The translations under genes were made by a program, and so were the position numbers. The notes below the pieces were generated by a model that was not told where the DNA came from, made no database searches, and saw nothing but the letters and a program-made list of their open reading frames with translations. Of a stretch of DNA of 64,000 bases, positions 8,515 to 16,769 are shown one piece after another; the first letter of the stretch is position 1, and every line of letters starts with the position of its first letter. The DNA comes from Wagnerdoeblera intermedia. Lineage in GTDB: Bacteria > Pseudomonadota > Alphaproteobacteria > Rhodobacterales > Rhodobacteraceae. The DNA lies in the NCBI RefSeq assembly GCF_042647465.1, contig NZ_JBHRVN010000005.1; one strand, 5' to 3'.

Positions 8515-8579
8515 CTCCTGTGACAATGCGCAGCCTATAGCTGCCCTTAAACATTAGCTTTTTTGGCTATATCAGGCAA
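8515..8579 (-). promoter_or_regulatory. Promoter and stem-loop leader of the 8506 operon
   Basis: On the minus strand, TTGCCT (8574-8579) and TAATGT (8551-8556) are 17 bases apart. The leader then forms GCAGC-TATAG-GCTGC (8530-8544), a perfect 5-bp stem with a TATAG loop, followed by the ribosome site CACAGGAG (8515-8522). The same arrangement recurs before 30721, 32490 and 34501. Confidence 0.6.
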
Positions 8580-8706
8580 TTAAAATCGCAGCCTGCCAGC
8601 GTATTTTTGTGTTGTTCCGGCGCCTCACTAAAATATGTAATCTCGATTTTTTAATATATTGCGTTAACCTCATGCTTATCACACCCCATGCAAAGGATTC
8701 GTATCT

Positions 8707-8904
8707 ATGGACCGCGAAAAGCTAAAGGATGCGCTTACGGATTTTGCCCATTCATGTAACTGCACGCTCGGTCAGATGATCTTCATGACGACCGGCATGA
8801 CCATGCTTGTAGGTTCGGTCTTACCAAGTCCCGGCCTGTATTTGACTGCGCTTGTGACTGGATCAGCTCTTGCGTGGACATTCCGCGGCGATCTTCGCAA
8901 TTAA
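8707..8904 (+). CDS. Small membrane protein (65 aa)
   Basis: The ATG at 8707 has AAAGGA upstream. Residues about 22-58 are hydrophobic (MIFMTTGMTMLVGSVLP, then LYLTALVTGSALAW) and would cross the membrane once or twice; the ends are charged (MDREKLKD and FRGDLRN). The function is unknown. An AT-rich stretch with TTTTTTAATATATT just upstream should contain its promoter. A strong terminator lies 60 bases beyond its stop. Confidence 0.55.
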   Translation: MDREKLKDALTDFAHSCNCTLGQMIFMTTGMTMLVGSVLPSPGLYLTALVTGSALAWTFRGDLRN

Positions 8905-8965
8905 GAGGTGGCCCGTTTGGGATACCATAGGCGCCAATAATCATGATCCACCATTGCCCCATATG

Positions 8966-8991
8966 AAAAGCCCTGCCGAAGCAGGGCTTTT
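8966..8991 (+). terminator. Rho-independent terminator
   Basis: AAAAGCCCTGC and GCAGGGCTTTT form a perfect 11-bp stem with a CGAA tetraloop and end in a T-run on either strand. It closes the small membrane gene at 8707 and can also stop readthrough on the minus strand. Confidence 0.85.
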
Positions 8992-9174
8992 CTTTGCTCT
9001 CGCGTCCGGTTTTGGAGATCCGGACCAGAACTTTGGCAGGTTTATCAGGGGCCACTCTGCCAATTACGCCCGGTGCTTTCGCACCCTATGAAGCATGCAT
9101 CCCATCCTTCAGCTTCAAACTTTATTCCCGATCGCTCATCCGTCAACACCTAGATCGTCGACATCGAGATTTGC

Positions 9175-9199
9175 GCGACCCGAATACTATTCGGGTCGC
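9175..9199. repeat. 12-bp perfect inverted repeat after the defence operon
   Basis: GCGACCCGAATA and TATTCGGGTCGC flank a single C. It lies 36 bases past the stop of the Res gene, the last gene of the defence operon. It could end the operon transcript, although no U-tract follows, or be a protein-binding palindrome. Confidence 0.5.
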
Positions 9200-9235
9200 C
9201 GTCTAGCAGGAAAATTTTGATCGAGCGGGGTTTTG

Positions 9236-12200
9236 TCATGCCGTCGGCCCGACCACGTCCATCAGCTTGCCGAAATCTGTAACCACATCGTATTTGACAC
9301 GATCCTGCGCGACTTTCTCGCCGATTTCAGAAAAGAACTTTCGCGCGCATTCGATTTTGGTTTTTTCGATTTCCCGCAGCTTCATCGATGACATCGTGCC
9401 CTTGGTCTCAGCTACGAAATAGATGTGACGCACACTGCCAGCGGTGAAGGATATTGCCCAATCGGGGTTATAGTCCCCAACAGGAGTTGGGATCAGAAAA
9501 CCTCGTGGGAGCTTCGCATAGACTACGACCTCAGTGCTTGCATCCAACGCCGCCACGAATTCTTTTTCCACGTTGGAGTCTGTGACCGCGTAATCATAGA
9601 CATGTTTTTTCAGCTTGTCCGTTGCCCGAGAAAAATCCTGGCCGGTCTGGTTGGCAGTGAAAATATCCACGTCGTACCGCTCGTCGACTTCATCATAGGC
9701 TAGGCGCTCGATCACCATCGCGGCCTTCTGTTCAGCAACGATACGCGACGCTTCGGTGATGAAGTGTTCGGGGTTCTTGGTGAATTGTTCGAAAACCGCC
9801 GGTGTGATTTGACCCAAGATGGACGCTGCAGTGTCTCGGGTCACAAGAGCGTTCTCGGCTATTTTGCCCACGAGGTCATATTTCACCAAAGAGTGGACCG
9901 AGCCGCCATGGCTGGTGGTCGTGTTAGTGACCTTGAAGCCGTCGCCGCTGCGCAGTTGGCCGTCGGTCAATCCGTCGTTCTGCACGCCGATTTGAACCGT
10001 GTACTGTAACGGGGTAACCCGCAACTGGCTATCCAGCGCACTGACGCATTTGCGGATCAGCTCAGCGGAGTCGAACTCAACCCGGTAGACCGCTTTCCGG
10101 TTGATGCGTCTCCAAAGCTCTTGGAACTCTTTCTTCTCGAAATTCGCATTCAGAGGATTGGTCTTGGGCTTACGGCCGTCATCAACTTTGGGTAATTGCG
10201 CGTCGCTGAAAACGCTATCGATGAGCTGGAATACCTGTTCCGCATGCGCTTTCAAGTCGTCAGGAAGATCGGCCAGTACCCCTGCCTTCTTTGCATCGTG
10301 ATACTTTCCAATGATGTTCTTGTGTCGGTCGACGTACCCGTTCTGGACTAGATAAAACTCTAGACCAGCGGCCATATCCGCGGTGAGTGGCACAGGCCCT
10401 TGATCCGTCTGCAGTAGCTTACCTTCGAAGTATGCCTGCGTTGCCTGTCTCGGGCGCGACGAGAGGGTCTCCGCAATCTCCTGCTGGAGCCCGGCCACGA
10501 AATCCTTATAGCTCTCGCTCGCCACCACAGTCAGCACGTTGATGTCATGCACCACGGCTGGGTGATCCATCCTGTCGCCGTGTTGGTTGACGCTCAGCCG
10601 GAGGCCACGCCCCACTTCCTGGCGCCGAGAGATGGTGTTGTCGCTGTGCTTCAGCATGCACATGACAAATACATTCGGGTTGTCCCAGCCTTCACGCAGC
10701 GCCGAGTGCGAGAAGATGAACCGGGTGGGTTCGGCGAAGGAAAGAAGGCGTTCCTTGTCCTTGAGGATCAGGTCGTAGGCATCCACATCGTCGGAATCGA
10801 CAGAGCGGGCACCAACAGCAGGATCTTTGAGGCGGTTCGTCTTCTTATCGATCGAGAAGTACCCGTTGTGGGTTTTGGCCGAAGCGATGCCCTCGAGGTA
10901 TTTCCGGTACGCCTCGTTGTCGATTGCGAGCTCGGACAGATACTCGGCCTTCAGCAGCTCGTACTCTTCCTCAAAAACCCGGGCATATTCGCCTTTCTCG
11001 TCCGCCTGGTCGTAGTCACGGTATTTCACCACCTCGTCGATGAAGAACAGCGACAGGACCTTGATGCCCTGCGCGAACAGCTGCTTTTCCTTGTCCAGAT
11101 GCGCTTTGATTGTCTCGCGGATCTGGATGCGGCGAGTATCGCGTTCCGTGAGGTCTCTCGTGGCTTTCCCTGCCTCAAGGGAGAGACCATTCGTAAACTC
11201 AACTTGGTCTAGGCGCCCGTCAATATCCGAGATAACGAAGCCTTCTCTGTACTGGTCCAGATTTCCGGAAACATCGAATAGGTTCCGGCCTGCTTCAAGT
11301 CTCCGGACCTCACGCTTGATTTCGCCCGACTTCAGCTTCACCTCCAACTCGATCCGCGCCACGGGCGCTTTTTTCGAGATGTCGATGCCTTCGAGGTAGA
11401 GGTAAGCATTGGTGCCGGCCAGACCGCGGGTCTGGATGCCGCGGACCGCGATCTTCTTGACTAGCTTTTGGTTGTAGGCGTCCAGCGCATCCAAGCGGTG
11501 AACTCGGTTGTGCTGTGTGCGGTGGGTGGCCGAATAGCGCATGATGAACAGCGGCTTGAACTTCGGCAACGCTTCCATCGTTGCTGCACCTTCCATCTTC
11601 TGTGGCTCGTCCAGGATCAGAATCGGGCGGTTCGAGGCGATTACGTCGATGGGCTTACGCGACTGGAAGTCGTCCAGCTCTTCGTAGATGCGCCGGTTGT
11701 CGGCCCCGCGTGATGCAAACGCCTGAATGTTAATCACCATCACGTTTATGCCCGCGTCGGACGAAAAGCTCTCAAGCTCGTGCAGACGCTTTGAGTTGTA
11801 GATGAAGAACCGTGCCTTCTTCCCGTAGCTTTCGGTGAAGTGGTCCGCCGTGATTTGCAGTGACTTGTAGACCCCTTCGCGGATCGCGATCGACGGCACC
11901 ATGATGATGAACTTCGACCAGCCGTAGCGCTTGTTCATCTCGAAGATGGTCTTGATGTAGCAGTAGGTCTTGCCGGTGCCGGTCTCCATCTCGACGTCGA
12001 GGTGAACGCGGGTCGCGGCCAGCGCGTCACGCTTGTAGGTCGCGGCCACGGGGCCACGTTCGCCCCGTGTGTTTAGCGTCGTAAAGTCGGTTAGCGACTG
12101 TGCTACAGGTAAGTTTTGGCGCCGCTGGACCTTCTGGATGTTTTCCAGAATTTGCGGTTCAGCCAGCGCAAGGTCGGCGTTTTTGAAGCCCTCCTCGAAA

Positions 12201-12334
12201 GCACTTGCCTGCACCTTCAGGCCCGGGTCGATGCGATAAGTCAGGCCAGACTGCATGGGCTGGCCGGCAAAGCAGTCGACTACATCGTTGACGGCATTGG
12301 TCTGATAGGGCTGGACCTTGAACTTGAGCTTCAT
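9236..12334 (-). CDS. res: Type III restriction enzyme Res subunit (helicase-nuclease)
   Basis: A 1032-aa protein with superfamily 2 helicase motifs: ETGTGKT (117-123), ILDEPQ (240-245), and the late SALREGWDNPN and QEVGRGLRLS. The C-terminus has the nuclease-type NPDWAISF...FVAETKG pattern (PD-(D/E)xK). In type III systems Res and Mod form a complex that translocates and cleaves DNA with unmodified sites. The ATG at 12334 is preferred; a TTG at 12451 lies inside the previous gene. An AlbA_2/ATPase gene separates it from Mod at 14105, which is not the simple mod-res order. It is the last gene of the six-gene operon. Confidence 0.9.
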   Translation of the reverse strand: MKLKFKVQPYQTNAVNDVVDCFAGQPMQSGLTYRIDPGLKVQASAFEEGFKNADLALAEPQILENIQKVQRRQNLPVAQSLTDFTTLNTRGERGPVAATYKRDALAATRVHLDVEMETGTGKTYCYIKTIFEMNKRYGWSKFIIMVPSIAIREGVYKSLQITADHFTESYGKKARFFIYNSKRLHELESFSSDAGINVMVINIQAFASRGADNRRIYEELDDFQSRKPIDVIASNRPILILDEPQKMEGAATMEALPKFKPLFIMRYSATHRTQHNRVHRLDALDAYNQKLVKKIAVRGIQTRGLAGTNAYLYLEGIDISKKAPVARIELEVKLKSGEIKREVRRLEAGRNLFDVSGNLDQYREGFVISDIDGRLDQVEFTNGLSLEAGKATRDLTERDTRRIQIRETIKAHLDKEKQLFAQGIKVLSLFFIDEVVKYRDYDQADEKGEYARVFEEEYELLKAEYLSELAIDNEAYRKYLEGIASAKTHNGYFSIDKKTNRLKDPAVGARSVDSDDVDAYDLILKDKERLLSFAEPTRFIFSHSALREGWDNPNVFVMCMLKHSDNTISRRQEVGRGLRLSVNQHGDRMDHPAVVHDINVLTVVASESYKDFVAGLQQEIAETLSSRPRQATQAYFEGKLLQTDQGPVPLTADMAAGLEFYLVQNGYVDRHKNIIGKYHDAKKAGVLADLPDDLKAHAEQVFQLIDSVFSDAQLPKVDDGRKPKTNPLNANFEKKEFQELWRRINRKAVYRVEFDSAELIRKCVSALDSQLRVTPLQYTVQIGVQNDGLTDGQLRSGDGFKVTNTTTSHGGSVHSLVKYDLVGKIAENALVTRDTAASILGQITPAVFEQFTKNPEHFITEASRIVAEQKAAMVIERLAYDEVDERYDVDIFTANQTGQDFSRATDKLKKHVYDYAVTDSNVEKEFVAALDASTEVVVYAKLPRGFLIPTPVGDYNPDWAISFTAGSVRHIYFVAETKGTMSSMKLREIEKTKIECARKFFSEIGEKVAQDRVKYDVVTDFGKLMDVVGPTA

Positions 12335-12431
12335 GCGTTCGTCTTTCTGCAACCTATCTGCATGGGGCGCCTTGCCGCACGTTTGCAGATAGAGCCAATA
12401 CCTTGATTTACAATAATTTCCTTTAACGCGA

Positions 12432-14102
12432 TCATTCTTTTCTTTCTGCAAGACGCCATTCTGGCTTGCTTCGAGAGCCCGCGTTAAGAATGCTTCCTTG
12501 TCGCCTGAGCTTGGTCAAAAGGTTGCTGATCTTGTCCCGCTTCTGTTCCGCAGAAAGGGCTTCGCTGAGCTTGTCCGTCAGCAGCCTATCCAGCTCTGCA
12601 CGATCCGCATTCCCGAACTTTCTAAGGTAGTCGACGATCAATCGGGTGTAATGCTCATCATCCTGGGAACGGGTCCGGATATACTCGGCCTTGCTATCCG
12701 TCGCAGCTGCCACCCTTGCAGAGACATGGACGTTGGGCTTGCGCCCTTCGACCAGCTTATGAATTCTCAGGTGCCGCAGTGCATCTTCGGTCACCGGCAA
12801 ACGCTTCTGCACCCGATCAAGCGCGAGGACGTCTACCAGCGGCAACCCAGCCTCCTGCATCAGCAGCCGACTGTAGGCCTGATCGACGACACGGCCATGG
12901 ATCGTCAGGCGCACCATCTCGGACTCTTCCAGATCATAGTCCGGCAGAGGAAAGAACCTTTGGCGCTGGCGCTGATATATATCGAGGATACCATAGCCCA
13001 TGTGATCGATCATGTTCAGTTCTGTCATGGCCTGTGCGAGGAAGGCGTTGCGATATCGCCGCGGCACACGATCCCGGAGGATGTAATCCTCCGGCTTTCC
13101 CTCAAAGAACGCGCCGTCATTCTCCAGCACCAGCCGATCAGGATACTCGCGCACGACGACACGCCCGGATCGATTATAGTCCTGATGTGCGATACAGTTG
13201 TGCAGAGCCTCCAGCACTACCTTCTGATCGTACTTCGCCACCTCATGCGCCAGCAGCGCGTTTTCGGGCAGGATGCGCAATTGCACATTGCGGATGCGAG
13301 AGAACAACTGTGTGGTCGCCAACAGGAATGGCGGGCCGAAATGCTCGTAAGCTCGCTCTTCACCCTCCAGCCTCCATGTGATCTCAGCCGGATGTGGGTT
13401 TAGCCGCCATGCCGACTCGGGTTTGCCGAGCAGCAATAACGCTGTCCGAGTAATCACCCCGTTCTGGGTGACTTTTGCGCGATCCAGCAACGCAACATCA
13501 GACCATGCGGCAACGTCCTCTGCACTGAAGCGGTTGGCGTACTTGGCCGCGAACCGCTCGCGAGCAACCTTTAACGCTTCTGGGTCAAGATCCGCGATGG
13601 TCGCCTCGGGAACCACTTGCGCGGTCCAGTCGGTCGCCAGCGTTTGCGACCGGATCTCATCCAGCTTGTCCTGACCAAGCGGCCCAAGGCTCTCTCCGGC
13701 TCTGCCGAAGTAATGCCCCTTCCAGTTGATTGCCATTCCCCGCGGTGCGGCCGGGATTTCAAACAGGATCACCCGGCCCGATGGATGCGCAAGCACATGA
13801 ATATCCCGGAAGGTGAAAGTCCCCGTTCCGGTCAGGACCTGTTGCTTGTCAGCCTGCAGTCGCTCGGCGTCTTCCTTGTAGCTTGTCCCGCACACTTGTC
13901 TCGTCTTGTCATCGACGCCGAAAACCAGCCAAGCGCGCTCTTGCCCGCGCAGGTTGGCCTCATTTGCCAGCGCAGAGGCGTATTTGCCAAGGTCGTCGCT
14001 TGAGAAGCCGTCTTTGCCGCGCTTGAATTCCACGACTTCGCTTTCCCAGTCGGCAAGCAACCGGGACAGCAGGTCGGACAGAGCGGTGGTGTCAAGCGCC
14101 AT
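12432..14102 (-). CDS. AlbA_2 (Schlafen-type) DNA-binding / GHKL ATPase-like protein
   Basis: A 556-aa protein. The first 150 residues are an AlbA_2 domain (VVEFKRGKDGFSSDDLGKYASA begins at about 23; then WLVFGVDD). Residues about 290-345 resemble the HATPase_c_4 segment (LEALHNCIAHQDY, then VLENDGAF). The C-terminal part is winged-helix-like. The family has been called RecG-like or Schlafen-like and is common in defence islands. The start lies 2 bases after the Mod stop, so the genes are coupled. It sits between mod and res, where a standard type III system has nothing; I infer a regulatory or sensing part. Confidence 0.82.
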   Translation of the reverse strand: MALDTTALSDLLSRLLADWESEVVEFKRGKDGFSSDDLGKYASALANEANLRGQERAWLVFGVDDKTRQVCGTSYKEDAERLQADKQQVLTGTGTFTFRDIHVLAHPSGRVILFEIPAAPRGMAINWKGHYFGRAGESLGPLGQDKLDEIRSQTLATDWTAQVVPEATIADLDPEALKVARERFAAKYANRFSAEDVAAWSDVALLDRAKVTQNGVITRTALLLLGKPESAWRLNPHPAEITWRLEGEERAYEHFGPPFLLATTQLFSRIRNVQLRILPENALLAHEVAKYDQKVVLEALHNCIAHQDYNRSGRVVVREYPDRLVLENDGAFFEGKPEDYILRDRVPRRYRNAFLAQAMTELNMIDHMGYGILDIYQRQRQRFFPLPDYDLEESEMVRLTIHGRVVDQAYSRLLMQEAGLPLVDVLALDRVQKRLPVTEDALRHLRIHKLVEGRKPNVHVSARVAAATDSKAEYIRTRSQDDEHYTRLIVDYLRKFGNADRAELDRLLTDKLSEALSAEQKRDKISNLLTKLRRQGSILNAGSRSKPEWRLAERKE

Positions 14103-14104
14103 GG

Positions 14105-16009
14105 TCAGATCGCTTTGACTTCGGTGCTGGGCGAGAGCTGGCGGAAGATCTGGGTGACGTTGATCTTCACCGCGTCAGAGATGAAGCCGTTGTCGCGGAA
14201 GACGACGCGCAGGGGGGCGGGACCTGCCAGCTCTTTTACCAGATCCTCGGTGATGCCACGCTCGAAACAGGCGACAAGGGCGTTGTCGTCGACGAAGAAC
14301 ACAGTCTTGCCCTGCACCGTCTCGCGGCGGATGGGCAGCGTCAGGTCCACGCCCCAATCGACCAGCACCTGGAACAGCAGGTCCTCGGCCGTGCGGCCCT
14401 CTTTGACGTTGTCGACCATGTCGAGCAGGTTGGACTGCTTCAGCTCATCCGGGCGGTAGTAGACGTCCTTCATATTCGAGGTGTCGACCTTAAGAACCCG
14501 GAAGCCGACATCGCGGTTCCAGTCGGGGTGGGTTTCGCCTTCAAGGATTTTCTTGCCAGCGCGGCGGATACGTTCTTTTGATATTTGGGCGATCGACGTA
14601 AAGCCAAGCTTCTTCGCCTCTGCCTTTTCCGAAATCTCCTCTGCAATCTGAATAGAAATGCAGCGCCGGTTCCCGCCATCGCGAGCGTTTTGTATCAGGA
14701 CAGCATGAGCTGTCGTTGCAGAACCGGCGAAGAAATCTACGACTAAGTCCTGTGAGCTTGGTTGTGTCGATAGCTGCAATATTCTCACAATAACATCAGT
14801 CGGCTTAGGATGATCGAACACTTTCACTCGATCAAACAGTCCGCTAACCTCTTTCGTTCCCATCTTGTTCCCTGAAATGCCCGCCCACAAATCGGACGTT
14901 TCTCGGCCTCCCGAAGACAGGTAGTGCTTCTGATAGACCTGCCATCGCAGGTCATCGCCTTTCCTAACTTGGCGCCATTCAATCATTCCGTCTTTGACCA
15001 GTTGCGAATATGTTTCTTTGCCGCAAACCCAACGGCTTTCATATCCTTCCGGTGCGATGGGAAAGACTTCCGTCCCATCTGGCGCCTTTACACCGTAGAA
15101 CATACTCGGTCGGTCCTCTCGGCGGTTCTCGCCGCCGGTGCGGCGTAGCGATCTGGTAAGATATCTGCCGCGTTCGTCTGACTGATTGTAGATTGCCATA
15201 TCATCTTCTGTCATCGGCAAACCCAAAAGGGACGCATCGCTGCTCTTCGAGAAAACCACGATATAGTCCAGCTCTCTTGCGACACCTCTACTTCCAGATC
15301 CCATTCTAGTTCCAGTTGGTCGCGCAATTACCCCGATCAGAGATTCTTCGCCGAAAACCTCTTTGCCCATAGATATCAGATTGGAAAGCTCAATTATGTC
15401 AATGGAGATGAAGATAAATCCATCATGGCGGAGTAGTAAGCGGGCCAGTCGCAATCTTGCAAACAGCATACTGAGCCAGTCTGAATGGAAACGTCCATTC
15501 GAAGTGGGATTTGCCACCATTCTGTTTCTCGAGCTGTCAAGCTGTTGCGAACGAACCAGATATTCTTCTGATGGTTCGAAAAAGTCATCATCGTATATAA
15601 AATCGCCCCCGGTGTTATAGGGAGGGTCGATATAGATGCATTTCACGCTTCCAAGGTAAGCTTCCTTTAGTAGCTTTAGTGCGTCAAGATTATCACCTTC
15701 GATGAACAAGTTCTTTGTGCTGTCGAAGTTTACGCTGTCACTGCGCTCTGGTCGCAAGGTCAAAGCAATCGGCATATTGGCTGTAACAAGCGCCTCACGT
15801 TTTCCTGGCCAATCCAGCCGATACCGCTCCTGCGGCCCATCCACGATGTGATCGCTCAGCTCCTGGCGCAACTGGTCAAAGTCAACAGCCAGACGCACCG
15901 CCCCCGTCGCGTCGTCCTGCGCTTCTGTCACGCAACCGGGGAACAGGTCGCGGATCTTCGCGATGTTGTCCTGGCTCAGGTCGGGGCTGTGCATCTTCAG
16001 CTTGTCCAT
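14105..16009 (-). CDS. mod: Type III DNA methyltransferase Mod (N6-adenine)
   Basis: A 634-aa beta-class adenine methyltransferase: motif IV IDPPYNTGG (DPPY at 128-131) precedes the AdoMet motif I VVDFFAGSATTAHA (about 427-440). The long middle part would hold the target-recognition domain. It methylates one strand of an asymmetric site and provides specificity to Res. AGAGGA lies 7 bases before the ATG at 16009. The DUF4391 gene ends 10 bases upstream and the AlbA_2 gene starts 2 bases downstream. Confidence 0.92.
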   Translation of the reverse strand: MDKLKMHSPDLSQDNIAKIRDLFPGCVTEAQDDATGAVRLAVDFDQLRQELSDHIVDGPQERYRLDWPGKREALVTANMPIALTLRPERSDSVNFDSTKNLFIEGDNLDALKLLKEAYLGSVKCIYIDPPYNTGGDFIYDDDFFEPSEEYLVRSQQLDSSRNRMVANPTSNGRFHSDWLSMLFARLRLARLLLRHDGFIFISIDIIELSNLISMGKEVFGEESLIGVIARPTGTRMGSGSRGVARELDYIVVFSKSSDASLLGLPMTEDDMAIYNQSDERGRYLTRSLRRTGGENRREDRPSMFYGVKAPDGTEVFPIAPEGYESRWVCGKETYSQLVKDGMIEWRQVRKGDDLRWQVYQKHYLSSGGRETSDLWAGISGNKMGTKEVSGLFDRVKVFDHPKPTDVIVRILQLSTQPSSQDLVVDFFAGSATTAHAVLIQNARDGGNRRCISIQIAEEISEKAEAKKLGFTSIAQISKERIRRAGKKILEGETHPDWNRDVGFRVLKVDTSNMKDVYYRPDELKQSNLLDMVDNVKEGRTAEDLLFQVLVDWGVDLTLPIRRETVQGKTVFFVDDNALVACFERGITEDLVKELAGPAPLRVVFRDNGFISDAVKINVTQIFRQLSPSTEVKAI

Positions 16010-16019
16010 GCTCGTCCTC

Positions 16020-16769
16020 TCAATCTTCCGTCACGGCGGTTCCGGGGTGTGCGCCGGTCAGCCGCTCAAGTTCTTGTTTTGCCGCGCGCAGCTCGGCATT
16101 GATCGCCACGCGCTTGTTGAATTGCTTTTCGCGTCCCAGCCGCGCCTTGATCCGCTCGACCTCGCGCGTCTGTGCCTTGATCGCCTCTGCAAGCGCGATG
16201 CGCTGTTCCAGCGACATGGGGCGCTCGGCTTCGGCAGGGGTGAAGGGCGTCTGCGGCGCCTCGCCCATGCCGGGGACCAACCGTGCCGTCTGCTCCGCCA
16301 CCAGTGGCTCGAGCAGCCGCTCGTACAACGCGCCCATGTTGAGCGCCACCGGAAGGGGCGCGCGGGCTGCGTCTTCGGCCAGCCAGTCCCCCTGGAAATA
16401 GTCGCCCACCACCCAGCGGGCGCTGTCGGCCTCGCTCGGCCGCTTGTAGGCCGCGGCCAGCCTGACGCGGCCGCCATGGGCCACCTCGAAGATCAGCGGA
16501 AAGGGGATGGCCTTGTCGATCGCGCGCAGCACGGCTGCGTCCAGCGTCGCGGTGCGCGCGGTCAAGCGAAAGATTTGTATCTCGCTCACTTGTTTTGTCG
16601 CCGCCAGATTGACCGTCTCGGGCGCCAGCTTGTGAGACCAGGTGATCTGATCAACCTCGCGCACGAAGAGATCCTTGAGGCCCGTGCTCGCCCCGGAGTG
16701 CTCGTAGATCTTGGTCTTGGGGATCACGCGCCCGAAGGCGCCGGCGCGCGGCCAGTCATAGAGGGTCAT
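16020..16769 (-). CDS. DUF4391 family protein
   Basis: A 249-aa protein with the DUF4391 pattern: RVIPKTKIYEH near residue 14, ITWSHKLAPETVNL near 42, VSEIQIF near 62, and a C-terminal coiled coil (residues about 185-235, rich in K, R, E and A). DUF4391 proteins are repeatedly found beside helicases and methyltransferases in defence loci; no biochemical role is known to me. The ATG at 16769 overlaps the helicase stop as ATGA. The helical tail may connect it to the helicase or Mod. Confidence 0.85.
   Translation of the reverse strand: MTLYDWPRAGAFGRVIPKTKIYEHSGASTGLKDLFVREVDQITWSHKLAPETVNLAATKQVSEIQIFRLTARTATLDAAVLRAIDKAIPFPLIFEVAHGGRVRLAAAYKRPSEADSARWVVGDYFQGDWLAEDAARAPLPVALNMGALYERLLEPLVAEQTARLVPGMGEAPQTPFTPAEAERPMSLEQRIALAEAIKAQTREVERIKARLGREKQFNKRVAINAELRAAKQELERLTGAHPGTAVTED

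Noticed and set aside
10547..11212. Plus-strand open frames inside the Res gene, also 12498-13403, 15963-16937 and 16832-17755
   Set aside because: They mirror long minus-strand genes with conserved helicase and methyltransferase motifs.
12335..12451. TTG start of the Res gene at 12451
   Set aside because: It has no ribosome site and lies within the previous gene; the family's N-terminus fits ATG 12334.
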